From the NCBI GenBank assembly GCA_934234035.1, contig CAKQHH010000006.1, positions 21,390-85,389 on the forward strand: a stretch of 64,000 bases of DNA. Reading direction: 5' to 3'. The stretch comes from an uncultured Clostridia bacterium. GTDB taxonomy: Bacteria; Bacillota; Clostridia; Peptostreptococcales; Anaerovoracaceae. The notes beneath the pieces are model-generated. The model worked only from the letters and a program-made list of their open reading frames with translations. It had not been told where the DNA came from and made no database searches. Below are positions 32,218-42,084 of this stretch, in pieces (position 1 is the first letter of the stretch; every line of letters begins with the position of its first letter). A program made the translations under genes and the position numbers.

Positions 32218-34386
32218 TTATCGGATGACACGCATAACGCCCTTAATCCAACTGTTTGTCAAGGAATAGGTTTTCTGCTTCACCTCACCGTTCCGTGTGC
32301 TTCCCGTATTTCCCTCAATGGTGGTAATCACATTTCCGGACACGGATTTTACCAAGCCCACGTGAGAACTGGATCCAAAGATGATGATATCTCCGGCTTT
32401 CGCCTTATTGGCGCTTACCCAGATTTTCTTCTTGTTCGCATAAGCAGAATAGGAAGGAACATAACCCAGATTTCCGTAGTCCTCGATATCCTTGATCAAA
32501 CTGTACAGACCCGCTTTCTTGAAGCACCAGGTAACGAACGTTCCACACCATGGCGTGGAGTCTCCGTTTCGGAATTTCGTACCGAAGTACGCTTCCCAAT
32601 ACTTCTTTCCGGACTTGGTTCCCACTTCCTTCTGTGCAATCTTCATCAGCTCGGTTCCGGTGGTAGATTTCTGGGCCGTCAGAACGCCCATGCTGTCCGC
32701 CTTGTAGGTCGTTCCTCCGGTGGTGATTGTAGTGTTAACTGCAATTTTTCCGCCCTTCTTCACGTAATACTTCTTACCGCTTACGGTAATCAAACCTGCC
32801 GTGGTCTTCACCGCTCCGGTGCCGTCAGCATAGTAATACGAGGAACCGTATTTAAACAGTCCGGTACCCAATTTTCCGCTGGAATATGCCTTATAGGTCT
32901 TGCCGTTCTTCGTGAAAGTATGTCCCCAGAAAATGGCACCGCCCTTCTGGATGTAATAGGTGTCTCCATCTACTACCAGGAATCCTTCCTTTGTCACGAT
33001 TTCACCCTTTTTACCGGCATAGTACTTGATTTCAGAATCCTGGAAGAATCCGGTTTTCAAAGTTCCGTCTGCATTTGCCATGTACTTCTTGGATCCGGCA
33101 GTAATCAGTCCGTTCATCGCAACGGTACCGTTCTTGTTTATGTAATAGTACTTCTTCTTGAAGCTTACCACACCGGATTTGGAAGCAATCACCCCGTCTT
33201 CATCCGCATAGTAGTACTTACTGCCATACTTGAAGATTCCGGTTCCCAGACGGCCATCCGAGAAGGCCTTATACTTCTTCCCATTTACGGTAAAAGTATG
33301 TCCTAATTCAATTTTTCCGCCCTTCTGTACATAGTAACGATTGCCCGAATACTCTACGAAACCGGCGGTAGTCTTTACCACACCGTACTTATCCGCATAG
33401 AAACGAGCAGTCGTTCCATACTTAAACACACCGGTGCCCAGCTTTCCGGTGGAATATGCCTTATAGGTCTTTCCTTTCACCTTAAAGGTTCGGCCGCATT
33501 CCAGTTTTCCCGCATTCTTTGTAATGTAGTAACGGTATCCGTTCCAGGTGATAAATCCGGTCTTCGTACGAACCACGCCGTTCTTATCCGCATAGAAATG
33601 GGCGGTCGTTCCATACTTAAATACGCCGGTTCCCAGTTTTCCGTTGCCAAACGCTTTGTACATCTTTCCACTCACTTTGAACGTCCGGCCGCACTCGATT
33701 CGGCCCTTGTCCTTCGTGATGTAATACCGATCTCCATTCCAAGTGATAAATCCGGCCTTCATACGAACCACGCCGTTTTTGTCCGCATAAAAACGAGCTA
33801 CCGTGCCGTACTTGAACACGCCGGTGCCCAGTTTTCCGCTGCCGAACGCTTTGTAGGTCTTTCCGGCCACTTTAAAGGTTCGGCCGGTCATAATCTTTCC
33901 GCCCTTTGTAACATAGTAGCGATATCCGTCGCTGGTCACAAAGCCGGACGACTCTCGAATCACACCCTTCGAATCGGAATAGTAATAACTTCCGTCGTAT
34001 TTATTTACGCCATACAGAAGATGTCCACTTTTATCAAAGCAATATTTCTTTCCGGAAACGGATTTAATCTCATCCTTATAATACTTTCCGGTTGCATAGA
34101 AATAGTAACGATATCCGCCGATGGAATGCCATCCCTTTGTCATGCTCTTGGCTTTGGACGATGCAATCATCGAACGGCCTCGTACCGAAAAAGTCCGCAT
34201 TCTGGCATTGCCGTCGCTGTTAATCGCCCCATCGCTGTTAATGTTTCCATCGCTGTTGATGGCCGCTGCATCGCTGTTCAGCGCTCCGGTTGTTGCTGCA
34301 TTCGCCGGAACAACAGTGAATAGGAGCAATACTGTTGCCAAAGTCAGGCTTACTATTCTTTTTCCTAATTGTCTTCTCTTATTCAT
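32218..34386 (-). CDS. Secreted wall-binding repeat protein with CHAP peptidase domain
   Basis: A 722-residue secreted protein. It has a signal peptide (about residues 1-30, ending VVPANAAT), a short run of NSDG repeats (about 38-60), then many Tyr/Gly-rich wall-binding repeats of the choline/glucan-binding type (YYFYATGKYYKD..., GTGVFKYGTTARFYADKNG), and a C-terminal CHAP domain. The CHAP catalytic Cys is in DSTPWCGTFVTWCF and the His in SSHVGLVKSV. Likely a peptidoglycan amidase or endopeptidase held on the cell surface by the repeats. Three repeats are 195-bp near-copies. A promoter with an overlapping inverted repeat lies upstream. Confidence 0.9.
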   Translation of the reverse strand: MNKRRQLGKRIVSLTLATVLLLFTVVPANAATTGALNSDAAAINSDGNINSDGAINSDGNARMRTFSVRGRSMIASSKAKSMTKGWHSIGGYRYYFYATGKYYKDEIKSVSGKKYCFDKSGHLLYGVNKYDGSYYYSDSKGVIRESSGFVTSDGYRYYVTKGGKIMTGRTFKVAGKTYKAFGSGKLGTGVFKYGTVARFYADKNGVVRMKAGFITWNGDRYYITKDKGRIECGRTFKVSGKMYKAFGNGKLGTGVFKYGTTAHFYADKNGVVRTKTGFITWNGYRYYITKNAGKLECGRTFKVKGKTYKAYSTGKLGTGVFKYGTTARFYADKYGVVKTTAGFVEYSGNRYYVQKGGKIELGHTFTVNGKKYKAFSDGRLGTGIFKYGSKYYYADEDGVIASKSGVVSFKKKYYYINKNGTVAMNGLITAGSKKYMANADGTLKTGFFQDSEIKYYAGKKGEIVTKEGFLVVDGDTYYIQKGGAIFWGHTFTKNGKTYKAYSSGKLGTGLFKYGSSYYYADGTGAVKTTAGLITVSGKKYYVKKGGKIAVNTTITTGGTTYKADSMGVLTAQKSTTGTELMKIAQKEVGTKSGKKYWEAYFGTKFRNGDSTPWCGTFVTWCFKKAGLYSLIKDIEDYGNLGYVPSYSAYANKKKIWVSANKAKAGDIIIFGSSSHVGLVKSVSGNVITTIEGNTGSTRNGEVKQKTYSLTNSWIKGVMRVIR
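33241..33825 (-). repeat. 195-bp tandem coding repeats in the wall-binding protein
   Basis: Three consecutive units of 192-195 bp, with matching points at 33241, 33433, 33628 and 33823, encode 64-65-residue blocks starting G(K/R)LGTG(V/I)FKYG. The middle units are close to identical, so unequal crossing-over could change copy number. Confidence 0.8.
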
Positions 34387-34405
34387 AATTATACCGCCTT
34401 AATCA

Positions 34406-34450
34406 GTTTACCGATAAAAGCATTGTAACATTATCGGTAAACCGTTTCAA
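34406..34450 (-). promoter_or_regulatory. Promoter with overlapping 12-bp inverted repeat (possible operator)
   Basis: On the minus strand TTGAAA (34445-34450), a 17-bp spacer and TACAAT (34422-34427). A perfect inverted repeat, GTTTACCGATAA (34406-34417) and TTATCGGTAAAC (34431-34442) with a 13-nt centre, places one arm in the -35/-10 spacer and the other over the start region. It has no U tract, so it is not a terminator. The protein that would bind it is unknown. Confidence 0.6.
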
Positions 34451-34490
34451 GATAAAATCAAAATAATTATTGGTTAACTCTCAGTTTCCC

Positions 34491-34519
34491 GCAAAAAAAA
34501 CAACGAGGCAAATGCCTCG
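34491..34519 (-). terminator. Intrinsic terminator at the end of the cdaA-to-pgcA run
   Basis: On the minus strand CGAGGCATTTGCCTCG is followed by TTG and eight T residues, 10 bp past the pgcA stop. Confidence 0.88.
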
Positions 34520-34529
34520 CTGTCTGTTT

Positions 34530-36248
34530 CTATTTCTGATTCAATATCTCCCGGATATCCTGGATCAATTGCGTAGATACGGTGTTCAGCCGACTTTCCG
34601 CCGCTGTTTTTTCGCCGTAGAATCCGAAATAAACCTTCAGCTTCGGTTCCGTTCCGGACGGACGAATCGCAATCCAATCCATATCGTTCAGCTCATAGAT
34701 GAGCAGGTTGGACTCCGGCATCCGATCGATAAATGTCTTTACATCCCGGTAATAGAGATCCTTCCCCATTGCCCCCAACTTTCCGTTGAGCAGGCGATAA
34801 TGATCCATGCATCGACGGATTTTCTCAGTACCTTCCGGCCCGGAACAATCGATGGAAACGTTTTTCTCCGCCGCATATCCGTACAGACGATAAATCGCCT
34901 TCAACTGGTCCATCAGGCGCAGACCATAGGATTTGGAAACCGCCGCCATCTCCGCAATGGCCAGGCAAGCCGCTACCGCATCCTTATCTCTCACTTCGGA
35001 ATGGAACATATAGCCATTTCCTTCTTCAAAACCAAACCGGAAGGTTCCGGACTCCTCCGCTTCGTGATTTCGAATGCACTCCGCGAAATGTCGGGAACCC
35101 GTTAAGGTTTCAATCAATTTCACATTGTATCGCTCTGCAATCACTCGTGCCAGATTCGAAGATACCACAGACGTAATGCAGTAATCGTTTTCCGAAAGCT
35201 CGCCCTTTGCACTCTTCGTCGCCAAAATGTATTCCATCAGCAGAAGGCCGATTTGATTTCCGGTGAGCATCTGATACCCGCCGTCATCGTCCAGCACCGC
35301 CACGCCCAGACGGTCCGAATCCGGATCCGTTGCGATGATCACGTCTGCGGCCACCGCTCTTGCGTACTTCTTTGCCAGTTCAAAGCTGTCTTCCCGTTCC
35401 GGGTTCGGCACCCGAAGCGTTGGGAAATTACCGTCCGGCTTTTCTTGCTCCGACACCATGAATACCCGCCGGAATCCGTTTTCGTTCAACACTCGGAGAA
35501 CCGGTTTCGCACCGGCACCGTTCAGCGGTGTATACACAATTCGCAGGCGTGACTTGGAATCCTGAGATAATTTCTGGGAAATCTTCATACCGTGGAGCAT
35601 TTCCATATAGGCATCATCCCAATTCTTTCCTAGATATGTTACCTGTTCCTTCTGAACATAATCTTCCAGCGGCAGCATTTCCGCCAGATAGTCCACTACG
35701 TCCTCGAATTCCGGCATGCGTTCCTGAACCGCATTCGCTCCGGCCGGACTCAACTGTCCGCCGTCATTTCCATACACCTTGAACCCATTGTATTCCCGCG
35801 GATTGTGGGAAGCGGTGATCATTACACCGCCGGCGGTGCGATAATGGCGGATTCCGAAAGAGAGCATCGGAACCGGGCGCAGCTGATCGGAGAGGTATAC
35901 TTTTACCCCTTCGCACGCTAACACTCTGGCCGTAATTTCAGCAAAATCTTTGGAATGATTCCGCGAATCGTAGCACACGATCACCCCTTCTTCGGCGGCA
36001 TCTGAAGCCTGAAGGCATGCGGCCAACCCTTTCGCGGCAGACGCAATGGTGTAAATGTTGATTCGATTGGTACCGGCGCCCATCACTGCGCGAAGGCCGG
36101 CCGTACCAAAAGCAAGATTTTCACTGAATCGTTCTGTAATTTCTTCCGGCGAGCTTATAATATTCAGTAGTTCCCGGCGAATCAGCGGGTCCACATTCTT
36201 CGCATTTATCCATGCGGTGTATTTCTGAACTGCTCTGCTCTCTTCCAT
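34530..36248 (-). CDS. pgcA: Phospho-sugar mutase (phosphoglucomutase/phosphomannomutase)
   Basis: A 572-residue alpha-D-phosphohexomutase. The phosphoserine loop is TASHNPREYNGFKVYGNDGG, the metal loop DPDSDRLGV, the sugar-binding loop GFEEGNGYMF and the phosphate-binding loop RPSGTEPKLKVYF. Length and the YNGFKVY context match PgcA/PgmB-type phosphoglucomutases of Firmicutes, which make glucose 1-phosphate, the substrate of RfbA. It is the last gene of the run, 32 bp after glmS. Confidence 0.9.
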   Translation of the reverse strand: MEESRAVQKYTAWINAKNVDPLIRRELLNIISSPEEITERFSENLAFGTAGLRAVMGAGTNRINIYTIASAAKGLAACLQASDAAEEGVIVCYDSRNHSKDFAEITARVLACEGVKVYLSDQLRPVPMLSFGIRHYRTAGGVMITASHNPREYNGFKVYGNDGGQLSPAGANAVQERMPEFEDVVDYLAEMLPLEDYVQKEQVTYLGKNWDDAYMEMLHGMKISQKLSQDSKSRLRIVYTPLNGAGAKPVLRVLNENGFRRVFMVSEQEKPDGNFPTLRVPNPEREDSFELAKKYARAVAADVIIATDPDSDRLGVAVLDDDGGYQMLTGNQIGLLLMEYILATKSAKGELSENDYCITSVVSSNLARVIAERYNVKLIETLTGSRHFAECIRNHEAEESGTFRFGFEEGNGYMFHSEVRDKDAVAACLAIAEMAAVSKSYGLRLMDQLKAIYRLYGYAAEKNVSIDCSGPEGTEKIRRCMDHYRLLNGKLGAMGKDLYYRDVKTFIDRMPESNLLIYELNDMDWIAIRPSGTEPKLKVYFGFYGEKTAAESRLNTVSTQLIQDIREILNQK

Positions 36249-36280
36249 AGTATCATCCTTTCTAAGGCGTGATTTTTTGT

Positions 36281-38116
36281 TTACTCTACCGTAACGCTCT
36301 TCGCCAAATTTCTCGGTTTGTCAATTTCGCATCCCTTTGCCTTGGCAACGTAATATGCATACAGCTGCAGCGGCACTACGCTGAGAAGAGGTGTTAACTC
36401 GTCTTTCGTTCTCGGAATATAGAACACCTCATCGGAGTGCGCTTCAATTCCGCTGTTTCCTTCCTGCGCCAGAGAGATGATATGAGCATTTCTCGCCTTG
36501 ACTTCCTGAATATTGGAAACCATCTTATCGAACAATCTCTCCTGCGTTGCCAGCGCCCACACGATGGTGCGCGGCTCCATCAACGCAATCGTACCGTGCT
36601 TCAATTCTCCTGCGGCAATCGCAAAGGAGTTGATATAGGAAATCTCCTTCAATTTGAGGGAGCCTTCATAAGCAACACTGGAATCCACCCCACGACCGAT
36701 GTAGAACACCTGATCCCGGTCATACAGACGATTTGCCAATGCCTCAATTTCCGGTGCCATTTTCAGAACATCCTCCAGCTTGCCCGAAATTGCTTCCAAA
36801 TCCTGTACGAAATTCTCATATTCTTCCGGCGAAATGGCATCGTTCAGATCTGCAAAGAACAGTGCCAGCAGGTACATGCACACCAACTGAGTTGTGTATG
36901 CCTTTGTGGATGCCACGGCAATTTCCGGACCCGCCTGTGTGTAGAACACATCATCGCTTTCTCTTGCTACGGTGCTGCCCACTACATTGACAACGGACAG
37001 CACGCGAGCGCCTTTCCGTTTCGCCTCTCTCATGGCTTCCAAAGTATCCGCCGTCTCTCCGGACTGGCTGACAGCGATGAACAGGGTATGCTCATCCACG
37101 AACGGATCCCGATACCGGAATTCGGAAGCAATATCTACTTCTACCGGAATGCGAGCCAGCTTCTCGATGACGTATCTTCCCACCAGGCCGGCATGGTATG
37201 CGGTTCCGCAGGCAACGATTACGATTTTATTGATCTTCTCGAAGTCCTTCTTGGTGAGCTGTACGGTCTCCTGCAGGTGCACGCGGCCGTTATCGTCCAG
37301 GTTCCGGCTCAGGGTTTCCCGGATTGCCGTCGGCTGCTCGTAAATTTCTTTTAGCATGAAGTGTTCGTATCCGCCCTTTTCGGCCGCACTGACATCCCAA
37401 TCCACATGCATCATCGGACGTTCAATCAAATGGTCTTCTTCATCATAGATGCTGACGGAATCCTTTGTCAATACAACGGTATCCCCGTTTTCCAGAAGAT
37501 ATACGTCTTTGGTGTATGCCAGCAGTGCGGAGAAGTCCGATGCCACAAAATTACAATTATTTCCGATGCCCACAATCAACGGTGCATTCTTTCGATATGC
37601 CACGAACTGGTCCGGCTGGTCTTTTGCTACTACAGCAAGGGCATAGGTTCCCTTCATCTCCGAAATCGCCTGATCCAGCGCCTTTTTCAAGTCGTGATTC
37701 CGGTGATAGTATTTGCTGATCAGCATGGTTGCCACTTCCGTATCGGTCTCCGTACGGAAAACCACACCTTCTTTTTCCAGCTCCGCCTTCAGCTCCACAT
37801 AGTTCTCTACCGTTCCGTTGTGAACCACAGCGATGGTTCCGTCCATATCCATGTGCGGATGGGAGTTCAGATCCGACGGTGCACCGTGAGTTGCCCAGCG
37901 AGTATGACCGATTCCAACATGTCCGCCCAGACGCTCCTCGCCAATCAGTTTTTCCAGGTTGCTGATGGCACCTACATGCTTTCTCAGTTCAATCTTTCCA
38001 TGATTCACCACGGCGATTCCGGCTGAATCGTATCCACGATACTCCAGCTTCTTCAAGCCGTTAATGATGATATCTTGAGGTTCTTTTGTTCCGATATATC
38101 CTACAATGCCACACAT
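36281..38116 (-). CDS. glmS: Glutamine-fructose-6-phosphate aminotransferase
   Basis: A 611-residue GlmS making glucosamine 6-phosphate. The N-terminal glutaminase starts MCGIVGYIG with the catalytic Cys2, followed by two SIS domains (VACGTAYHAGLVG, SQSGETADTLEAMREAK, and later GRGVDSSVAYEGSLKLKE) and the C-terminal KSVTVE. All parts are present. I see no glmS ribozyme fold in the 1-bp gap to the upstream gene, so control by such an element is not supported here. It feeds glmM in the same operon. Confidence 0.96.
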   Translation of the reverse strand: MCGIVGYIGTKEPQDIIINGLKKLEYRGYDSAGIAVVNHGKIELRKHVGAISNLEKLIGEERLGGHVGIGHTRWATHGAPSDLNSHPHMDMDGTIAVVHNGTVENYVELKAELEKEGVVFRTETDTEVATMLISKYYHRNHDLKKALDQAISEMKGTYALAVVAKDQPDQFVAYRKNAPLIVGIGNNCNFVASDFSALLAYTKDVYLLENGDTVVLTKDSVSIYDEEDHLIERPMMHVDWDVSAAEKGGYEHFMLKEIYEQPTAIRETLSRNLDDNGRVHLQETVQLTKKDFEKINKIVIVACGTAYHAGLVGRYVIEKLARIPVEVDIASEFRYRDPFVDEHTLFIAVSQSGETADTLEAMREAKRKGARVLSVVNVVGSTVARESDDVFYTQAGPEIAVASTKAYTTQLVCMYLLALFFADLNDAISPEEYENFVQDLEAISGKLEDVLKMAPEIEALANRLYDRDQVFYIGRGVDSSVAYEGSLKLKEISYINSFAIAAGELKHGTIALMEPRTIVWALATQERLFDKMVSNIQEVKARNAHIISLAQEGNSGIEAHSDEVFYIPRTKDELTPLLSVVPLQLYAYYVAKAKGCEIDKPRNLAKSVTVE

Positions 38117-38117
38117 A

Positions 38118-39035
38118 TTATTCTCCTTTATTCCATAAATCCTGCGGATAGATTCCCTGCTGTTTCATTTCCGCAAGAGCATTTACCACGCTCTCCCGGT
38201 CTTCCCGATAGGTTACGCCATACCACTTATCTCCGGAGTGGAGAACCTGCATGGAAGCTCTGTTGCTCTGAAGTTCGTCGTTCACCATGGTCGGCAGATA
38301 GATTTCTCCCTTCATCGGGTTTTCTTCCAGCACTCGATCCAGCGACTCTGCAAACCGGTCCTTCATTACCTGTACAAACGAACCGCCGAATCCCAGCAGA
38401 TTCATGGATACCGGGGATCCTTCCGGAATCACCCGATCCGTTCCGCTGATATCTTTTCCGTGAATTTTTCCATCTTCCCGGTAGCCCACTTCCGTATGCT
38501 CCTCGATATCGGTCAGCATACCTTCCGCGGCCCGGCAGATTCCGCGAGAAACCGTTCCGTTGTCGGACAAGGTGTTCTCAATGGAAAAGCCCACCATGCA
38601 GTGATGGGTGGCATCCGCCTTTGACGTGAGATAATCGTAAATCAGGCGGAATGCTTCCGGTCCGTAATAATCGTCGGCATTCAGCACCGCAAACGGTGCA
38701 TCGATGACATCCCTCGCAGCCAGCACCGCATGCGCGGTCCCCCATGGCTTGGTCCGTCCTTCCGGAACGGCATAACCTGCCGGCAAATCCGTCAATTTCT
38801 GATGGACAAAATGAGTTTCGTACACCTTACCGGCCCGCTCACTCACATGTTGGCGAAAAGTTTCTTCGAAATCCTCTTTAATAATAAATACGACTCTTCG
38901 AAAACCGGCCCGATACGCATCGAAGAGGGAAAAATCCATGATGATATCCCCTTCTTTGCTGATTGGGTCAATTTGTTTGCTGCCGCCGTACCGGCTTCCC
39001 ATTCCGGCGGCCATAATAACTAGTAACGGTTGCAT
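38118..39035 (-). CDS. Nucleotidyltransferase-family protein (sugar NTP transferase fold)
   Basis: A 305-residue protein with the N-terminal nucleotide-sugar pyrophosphorylase motif MAAGMGSRYGGSKQ, a metal-binding VLNADDYYG and a C-terminal YGVTYREDRESV. This family is widespread in Clostridia without a set substrate, and is often found near sugar-phosphate genes. Its place in a glmM-glmS operon suggests a sugar-1-phosphate substrate, but GlmU-like motifs are missing and I do not assign it. It starts 15 bp after gltX and ends 1 bp before glmS. Confidence 0.75.
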   Translation of the reverse strand: MQPLLVIMAAGMGSRYGGSKQIDPISKEGDIIMDFSLFDAYRAGFRRVVFIIKEDFEETFRQHVSERAGKVYETHFVHQKLTDLPAGYAVPEGRTKPWGTAHAVLAARDVIDAPFAVLNADDYYGPEAFRLIYDYLTSKADATHHCMVGFSIENTLSDNGTVSRGICRAAEGMLTDIEEHTEVGYREDGKIHGKDISGTDRVIPEGSPVSMNLLGFGGSFVQVMKDRFAESLDRVLEENPMKGEIYLPTMVNDELQSNRASMQVLHSGDKWYGVTYREDRESVVNALAEMKQQGIYPQDLWNKGE

Positions 39036-39050
39036 GTCTTCTCCTTCCAG

Positions 39051-40724
39051 CTACCGGTTCAGCTCTGCTTCAATTCGAGCCCGAACCTTATCTTCCCCCA
39101 TAATTTGCTGTATCGTCCACACATCCGGGGACTGGGAACGTCCCATCAGTGCGATTCGAATAACGGTACTAACATGTCCAACATGTCCTTTATATTCCTC
39201 CGGATTCTTCTTGTAATCCTTCGGTTTTGCTGCGTAGCCCTGTTCCACGGCGATTTCGCGAATCTTGTTGAACCAGTTCTCCTGATCGTCACTGTGATTG
39301 TAACTGTCCAGGTACGCCTGCAAAATATTCTTTCGGTCGGCGGCCGCTTCTTCCGGGTACTCATCCTCAATCTTAAAGGATTCATCGAAGAAGTATCCGA
39401 TAAATGTCATAATCTGACGAGCGTAAATCAAATCCTTCCGCGGTTTCCGGTCTTCTCTGCCCAGATCCAGAATCTGCGTCAGAAGATCCATATCCCGGAA
39501 TACGTATTCATATTCCGGTGCAAATTCCTGCGACCAAGAATGCAGCCACTCTGCCAGCTCCGCCGCCGGGATACGCAGCAAGGTATCCTTGCTCACATCG
39601 TTCAGCTTGTTCAAGTCGAACAGCGCACCGGAGTTGCTCATCTTTTCCGTGGTAAAAGCAAATTCGTCAATATCCGCATCCGGATTGGCCATTCTCCATT
39701 CCTCGTAATTGGAGTTCAGGATGGTCAGCAGATATTCCCGTACTGCCGCCGGGTGATATCCCTGGCTGCGGTAATAATCCAATGACAATTCCGGATCCTT
39801 TCTCTTGGAAAGCTTTCTCTTGTTTCCATCCTCCCCGATTTTCATCAGCTGAGCGGTGTGACAATAGGTCGGGAGCTCGAATCCCAACTTGTCAAACAGC
39901 TCTACGTGAATCGGCAGCGACGGAAGCCATTCCTCACCGCGAACCACATGGGTGGTTCTCATCAGGTGATCGTCTACCGCATGGGCAAAGTGATAAGTCG
40001 GAATGCCGGTGGTCTTGATGATGACGATATCCTGGAAGTTTTCCGGAACGTCCAGCTCACCGCGAATGGCATCCACCACCTTGGTTCTGCGAATATCATC
40101 GCCGGTGGCGTTTGGCACGCCGGAGGACTTCAGTCGGATGACGAAATCATCGCCACGCTCCAGCCGCTCGGCCACTTCTTTTTGGAGCACCTTATCGGTC
40201 TCCCAATCTCTGTAACGAGACCATTCACCGTAGATTCCCGGTGCGATTTTCAGCTCTTCCTGTTTCTCCCGAATCTCGGAAATCTCCTCTTCGGAAAGGA
40301 AGCACGGATATGCTTTTCCCTCCGCAATCAACTTCTTTGCGTAGCAGCGATAGATTTCACCTCTGTGACTCTGGGTATAATCGCCGTAATCGCCCACATC
40401 ACCATGGGCGGTAACCCCTTCATCGAACTGAATACCGAAGAATGCCAGCGAGGAAATAATGGTTTCCACGGCATTCTCTACATATCTCTTGTCGTCTGTA
40501 TCTTCAATTCGAAGGTAGAAAACGCCTTCGCTCTGATGGGCCAGTCGTTCATCCACAAAGGCACCGTACAGATTTCCCAGGTGGATAAAACCGGTCGGGC
40601 TCGGTCCCAGACGGGTAACCTTCGCGCCTTCCGGCAGATTTCTCTTCGGATACATTGCTTCATAATCTTCCGGCGTCCGGGTGATGTCCGGATAAATTCG
40701 ATTGCTTAATTCTACTGTGTTCAT
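39051..40724 (-). CDS. gltX: Glutamyl-tRNA synthetase
   Basis: A 557-residue class I aminoacyl-tRNA synthetase. The HIGH-type motif is PSPTGFIHLGNLYGAF and the second signature is KRKLSKRKDPE. It is longer than the usual 470-500 residues because of a larger C-terminal anticodon-binding region (SYNHSDDQENWFNKIREIAVEQG). Whether it also charges tRNA-Gln cannot be decided from this window. It sits inside the glm operon, 3 bp after glmM. Confidence 0.93.
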   Translation of the reverse strand: MNTVELSNRIYPDITRTPEDYEAMYPKRNLPEGAKVTRLGPSPTGFIHLGNLYGAFVDERLAHQSEGVFYLRIEDTDDKRYVENAVETIISSLAFFGIQFDEGVTAHGDVGDYGDYTQSHRGEIYRCYAKKLIAEGKAYPCFLSEEEISEIREKQEELKIAPGIYGEWSRYRDWETDKVLQKEVAERLERGDDFVIRLKSSGVPNATGDDIRRTKVVDAIRGELDVPENFQDIVIIKTTGIPTYHFAHAVDDHLMRTTHVVRGEEWLPSLPIHVELFDKLGFELPTYCHTAQLMKIGEDGNKRKLSKRKDPELSLDYYRSQGYHPAAVREYLLTILNSNYEEWRMANPDADIDEFAFTTEKMSNSGALFDLNKLNDVSKDTLLRIPAAELAEWLHSWSQEFAPEYEYVFRDMDLLTQILDLGREDRKPRKDLIYARQIMTFIGYFFDESFKIEDEYPEEAAADRKNILQAYLDSYNHSDDQENWFNKIREIAVEQGYAAKPKDYKKNPEEYKGHVGHVSTVIRIALMGRSQSPDVWTIQQIMGEDKVRARIEAELNR

Positions 40725-40727
40725 GTA

Positions 40728-42080
40728 CTACTTCTCCCCAAATTTCTCTATAATCAGCTGTGCGATGTATTCCGCATCCGCTTTCAATTCTTCCGTATCT
40801 TCCCCTTCCAGCATTACGCGGATCAGTGGCTCCGTGCCGGACGGGCGAATCAGAACTCGTCCAACGCCTTCCAGTTTCTTTTCTACTTCCGCAATCCGTG
40901 CCTGTACATCCGAATCATTCATGGCTTCTTTCTTGTACTCCGGATTGACTTTTGCATTTACCAGTGCCTGCGGATAGATAACGATTTCCTCACCCATCTC
41001 GCTGACCTTCTTTCCGGAAGCCTGAATGGCCTTGATGAACTGCAGGGAGGACAGCACGCCATCGCCGGTGGTGGTGTAATCCAGGAAAATCATATGTCCT
41101 GACTGTTCTCCGCCCAGAACGGATCCGGTCTTCAGCATGGATTCCAGCACGTAGCGGTCGCCCACACCGGTCACGTCAACGGAAATGCCTTGTTTTTCCA
41201 TGTATTTGTGAACGCCCAGATTGCTCATTACCGTAGCAGTAATCTTGTTGTCATACAGCTTGCCCTGTGATTTCAGCATTTTTCCGCAAATGCACAGAAC
41301 GTGGTCGCCGTTCAGCACCTGGCCCTTGTCATCCACAACAATCAAACGATCGGCATCACCGTCGTAGGCAAAGCCCACATCGGCACCCACTTCTACCACC
41401 TTCTTCTGAAGGTTTTCCGGATGGGTGGAACCGCAATGCTCGTTGATGTTGATTCCGTCCGGTGTGTTAGAAAGAACGGTGACGTCCGCCCCCAGCGCCT
41501 TGTATACCGCCGGTGCAATCTGATAGGACGCGCCGTTTGCAGTGTCCAGTACGATTTTCATTCCATCCAGTCGCGTGTCGATGGTATTCAGCAGATCCTG
41601 CTCATATATGCTAAAAGCATCTTCCACCGGTCTGCAGCAGCCCACGTGCTCGCCCACGTATTCCGGATGCTGGAATTCCTTGGCCAGGATGATGTCTTCG
41701 ATTTTTTCTTCGATTCGATCGTCCAGCTTAAAACCTTTACCGTTAAAAATCTTGATTCCGTTGTATTCAAAGGAATTATGCGATGCGGAGATTACCACTC
41801 CGGCATCCGCCTCGTAGTGCCGTACCAGGCGTGCCACTGCCGGCGTCGGCAGAACGCCCAGCTTAATTACATCTCCGCCGACGGACATGATGCCCGCCGC
41901 CAGTGCATTTTCCAGCAGCTCACCGGAAATTCGGGTATCTCTGCCAATCAGAAATACCGGCCGATGATTTCCGTTTCCCAGCACATAAGAAGCGGCTCTG
42001 CCGATTTCATATGCCAAAGTTGCGGTTAATTCTTTGTTCGCCACTCCGCGAACGCCATCTGTTCCAAATAATCTACCCAT
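40728..42080 (-). CDS. glmM: Phosphoglucosamine mutase
   Basis: A 450-residue GlmM converting glucosamine 6-phosphate to glucosamine 1-phosphate. It begins GRLFGTDGVRGVAN, has the phosphoserine loop SASHNSFEYNGIKIF, metal loop DGDADRLIVVD and phosphate loop RPSGTEPLIRVML. In Firmicutes GlmM is bound and tuned by CdaA, and here it is 4 bp after cdaR in the conserved cdaA-cdaR-glmM order. Confidence 0.96.
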   Translation of the reverse strand: MGRLFGTDGVRGVANKELTATLAYEIGRAASYVLGNGNHRPVFLIGRDTRISGELLENALAAGIMSVGGDVIKLGVLPTPAVARLVRHYEADAGVVISASHNSFEYNGIKIFNGKGFKLDDRIEEKIEDIILAKEFQHPEYVGEHVGCCRPVEDAFSIYEQDLLNTIDTRLDGMKIVLDTANGASYQIAPAVYKALGADVTVLSNTPDGININEHCGSTHPENLQKKVVEVGADVGFAYDGDADRLIVVDDKGQVLNGDHVLCICGKMLKSQGKLYDNKITATVMSNLGVHKYMEKQGISVDVTGVGDRYVLESMLKTGSVLGGEQSGHMIFLDYTTTGDGVLSSLQFIKAIQASGKKVSEMGEEIVIYPQALVNAKVNPEYKKEAMNDSDVQARIAEVEKKLEGVGRVLIRPSGTEPLIRVMLEGEDTEELKADAEYIAQLIIEKFGEK

Positions 42081-42084
42081 TTAA

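Noticed and set aside
38100-38260. glmS ribozyme before glmS
   Set aside because: The upstream gene ends 1 bp before glmS and I see no ribozyme core in that coding sequence.
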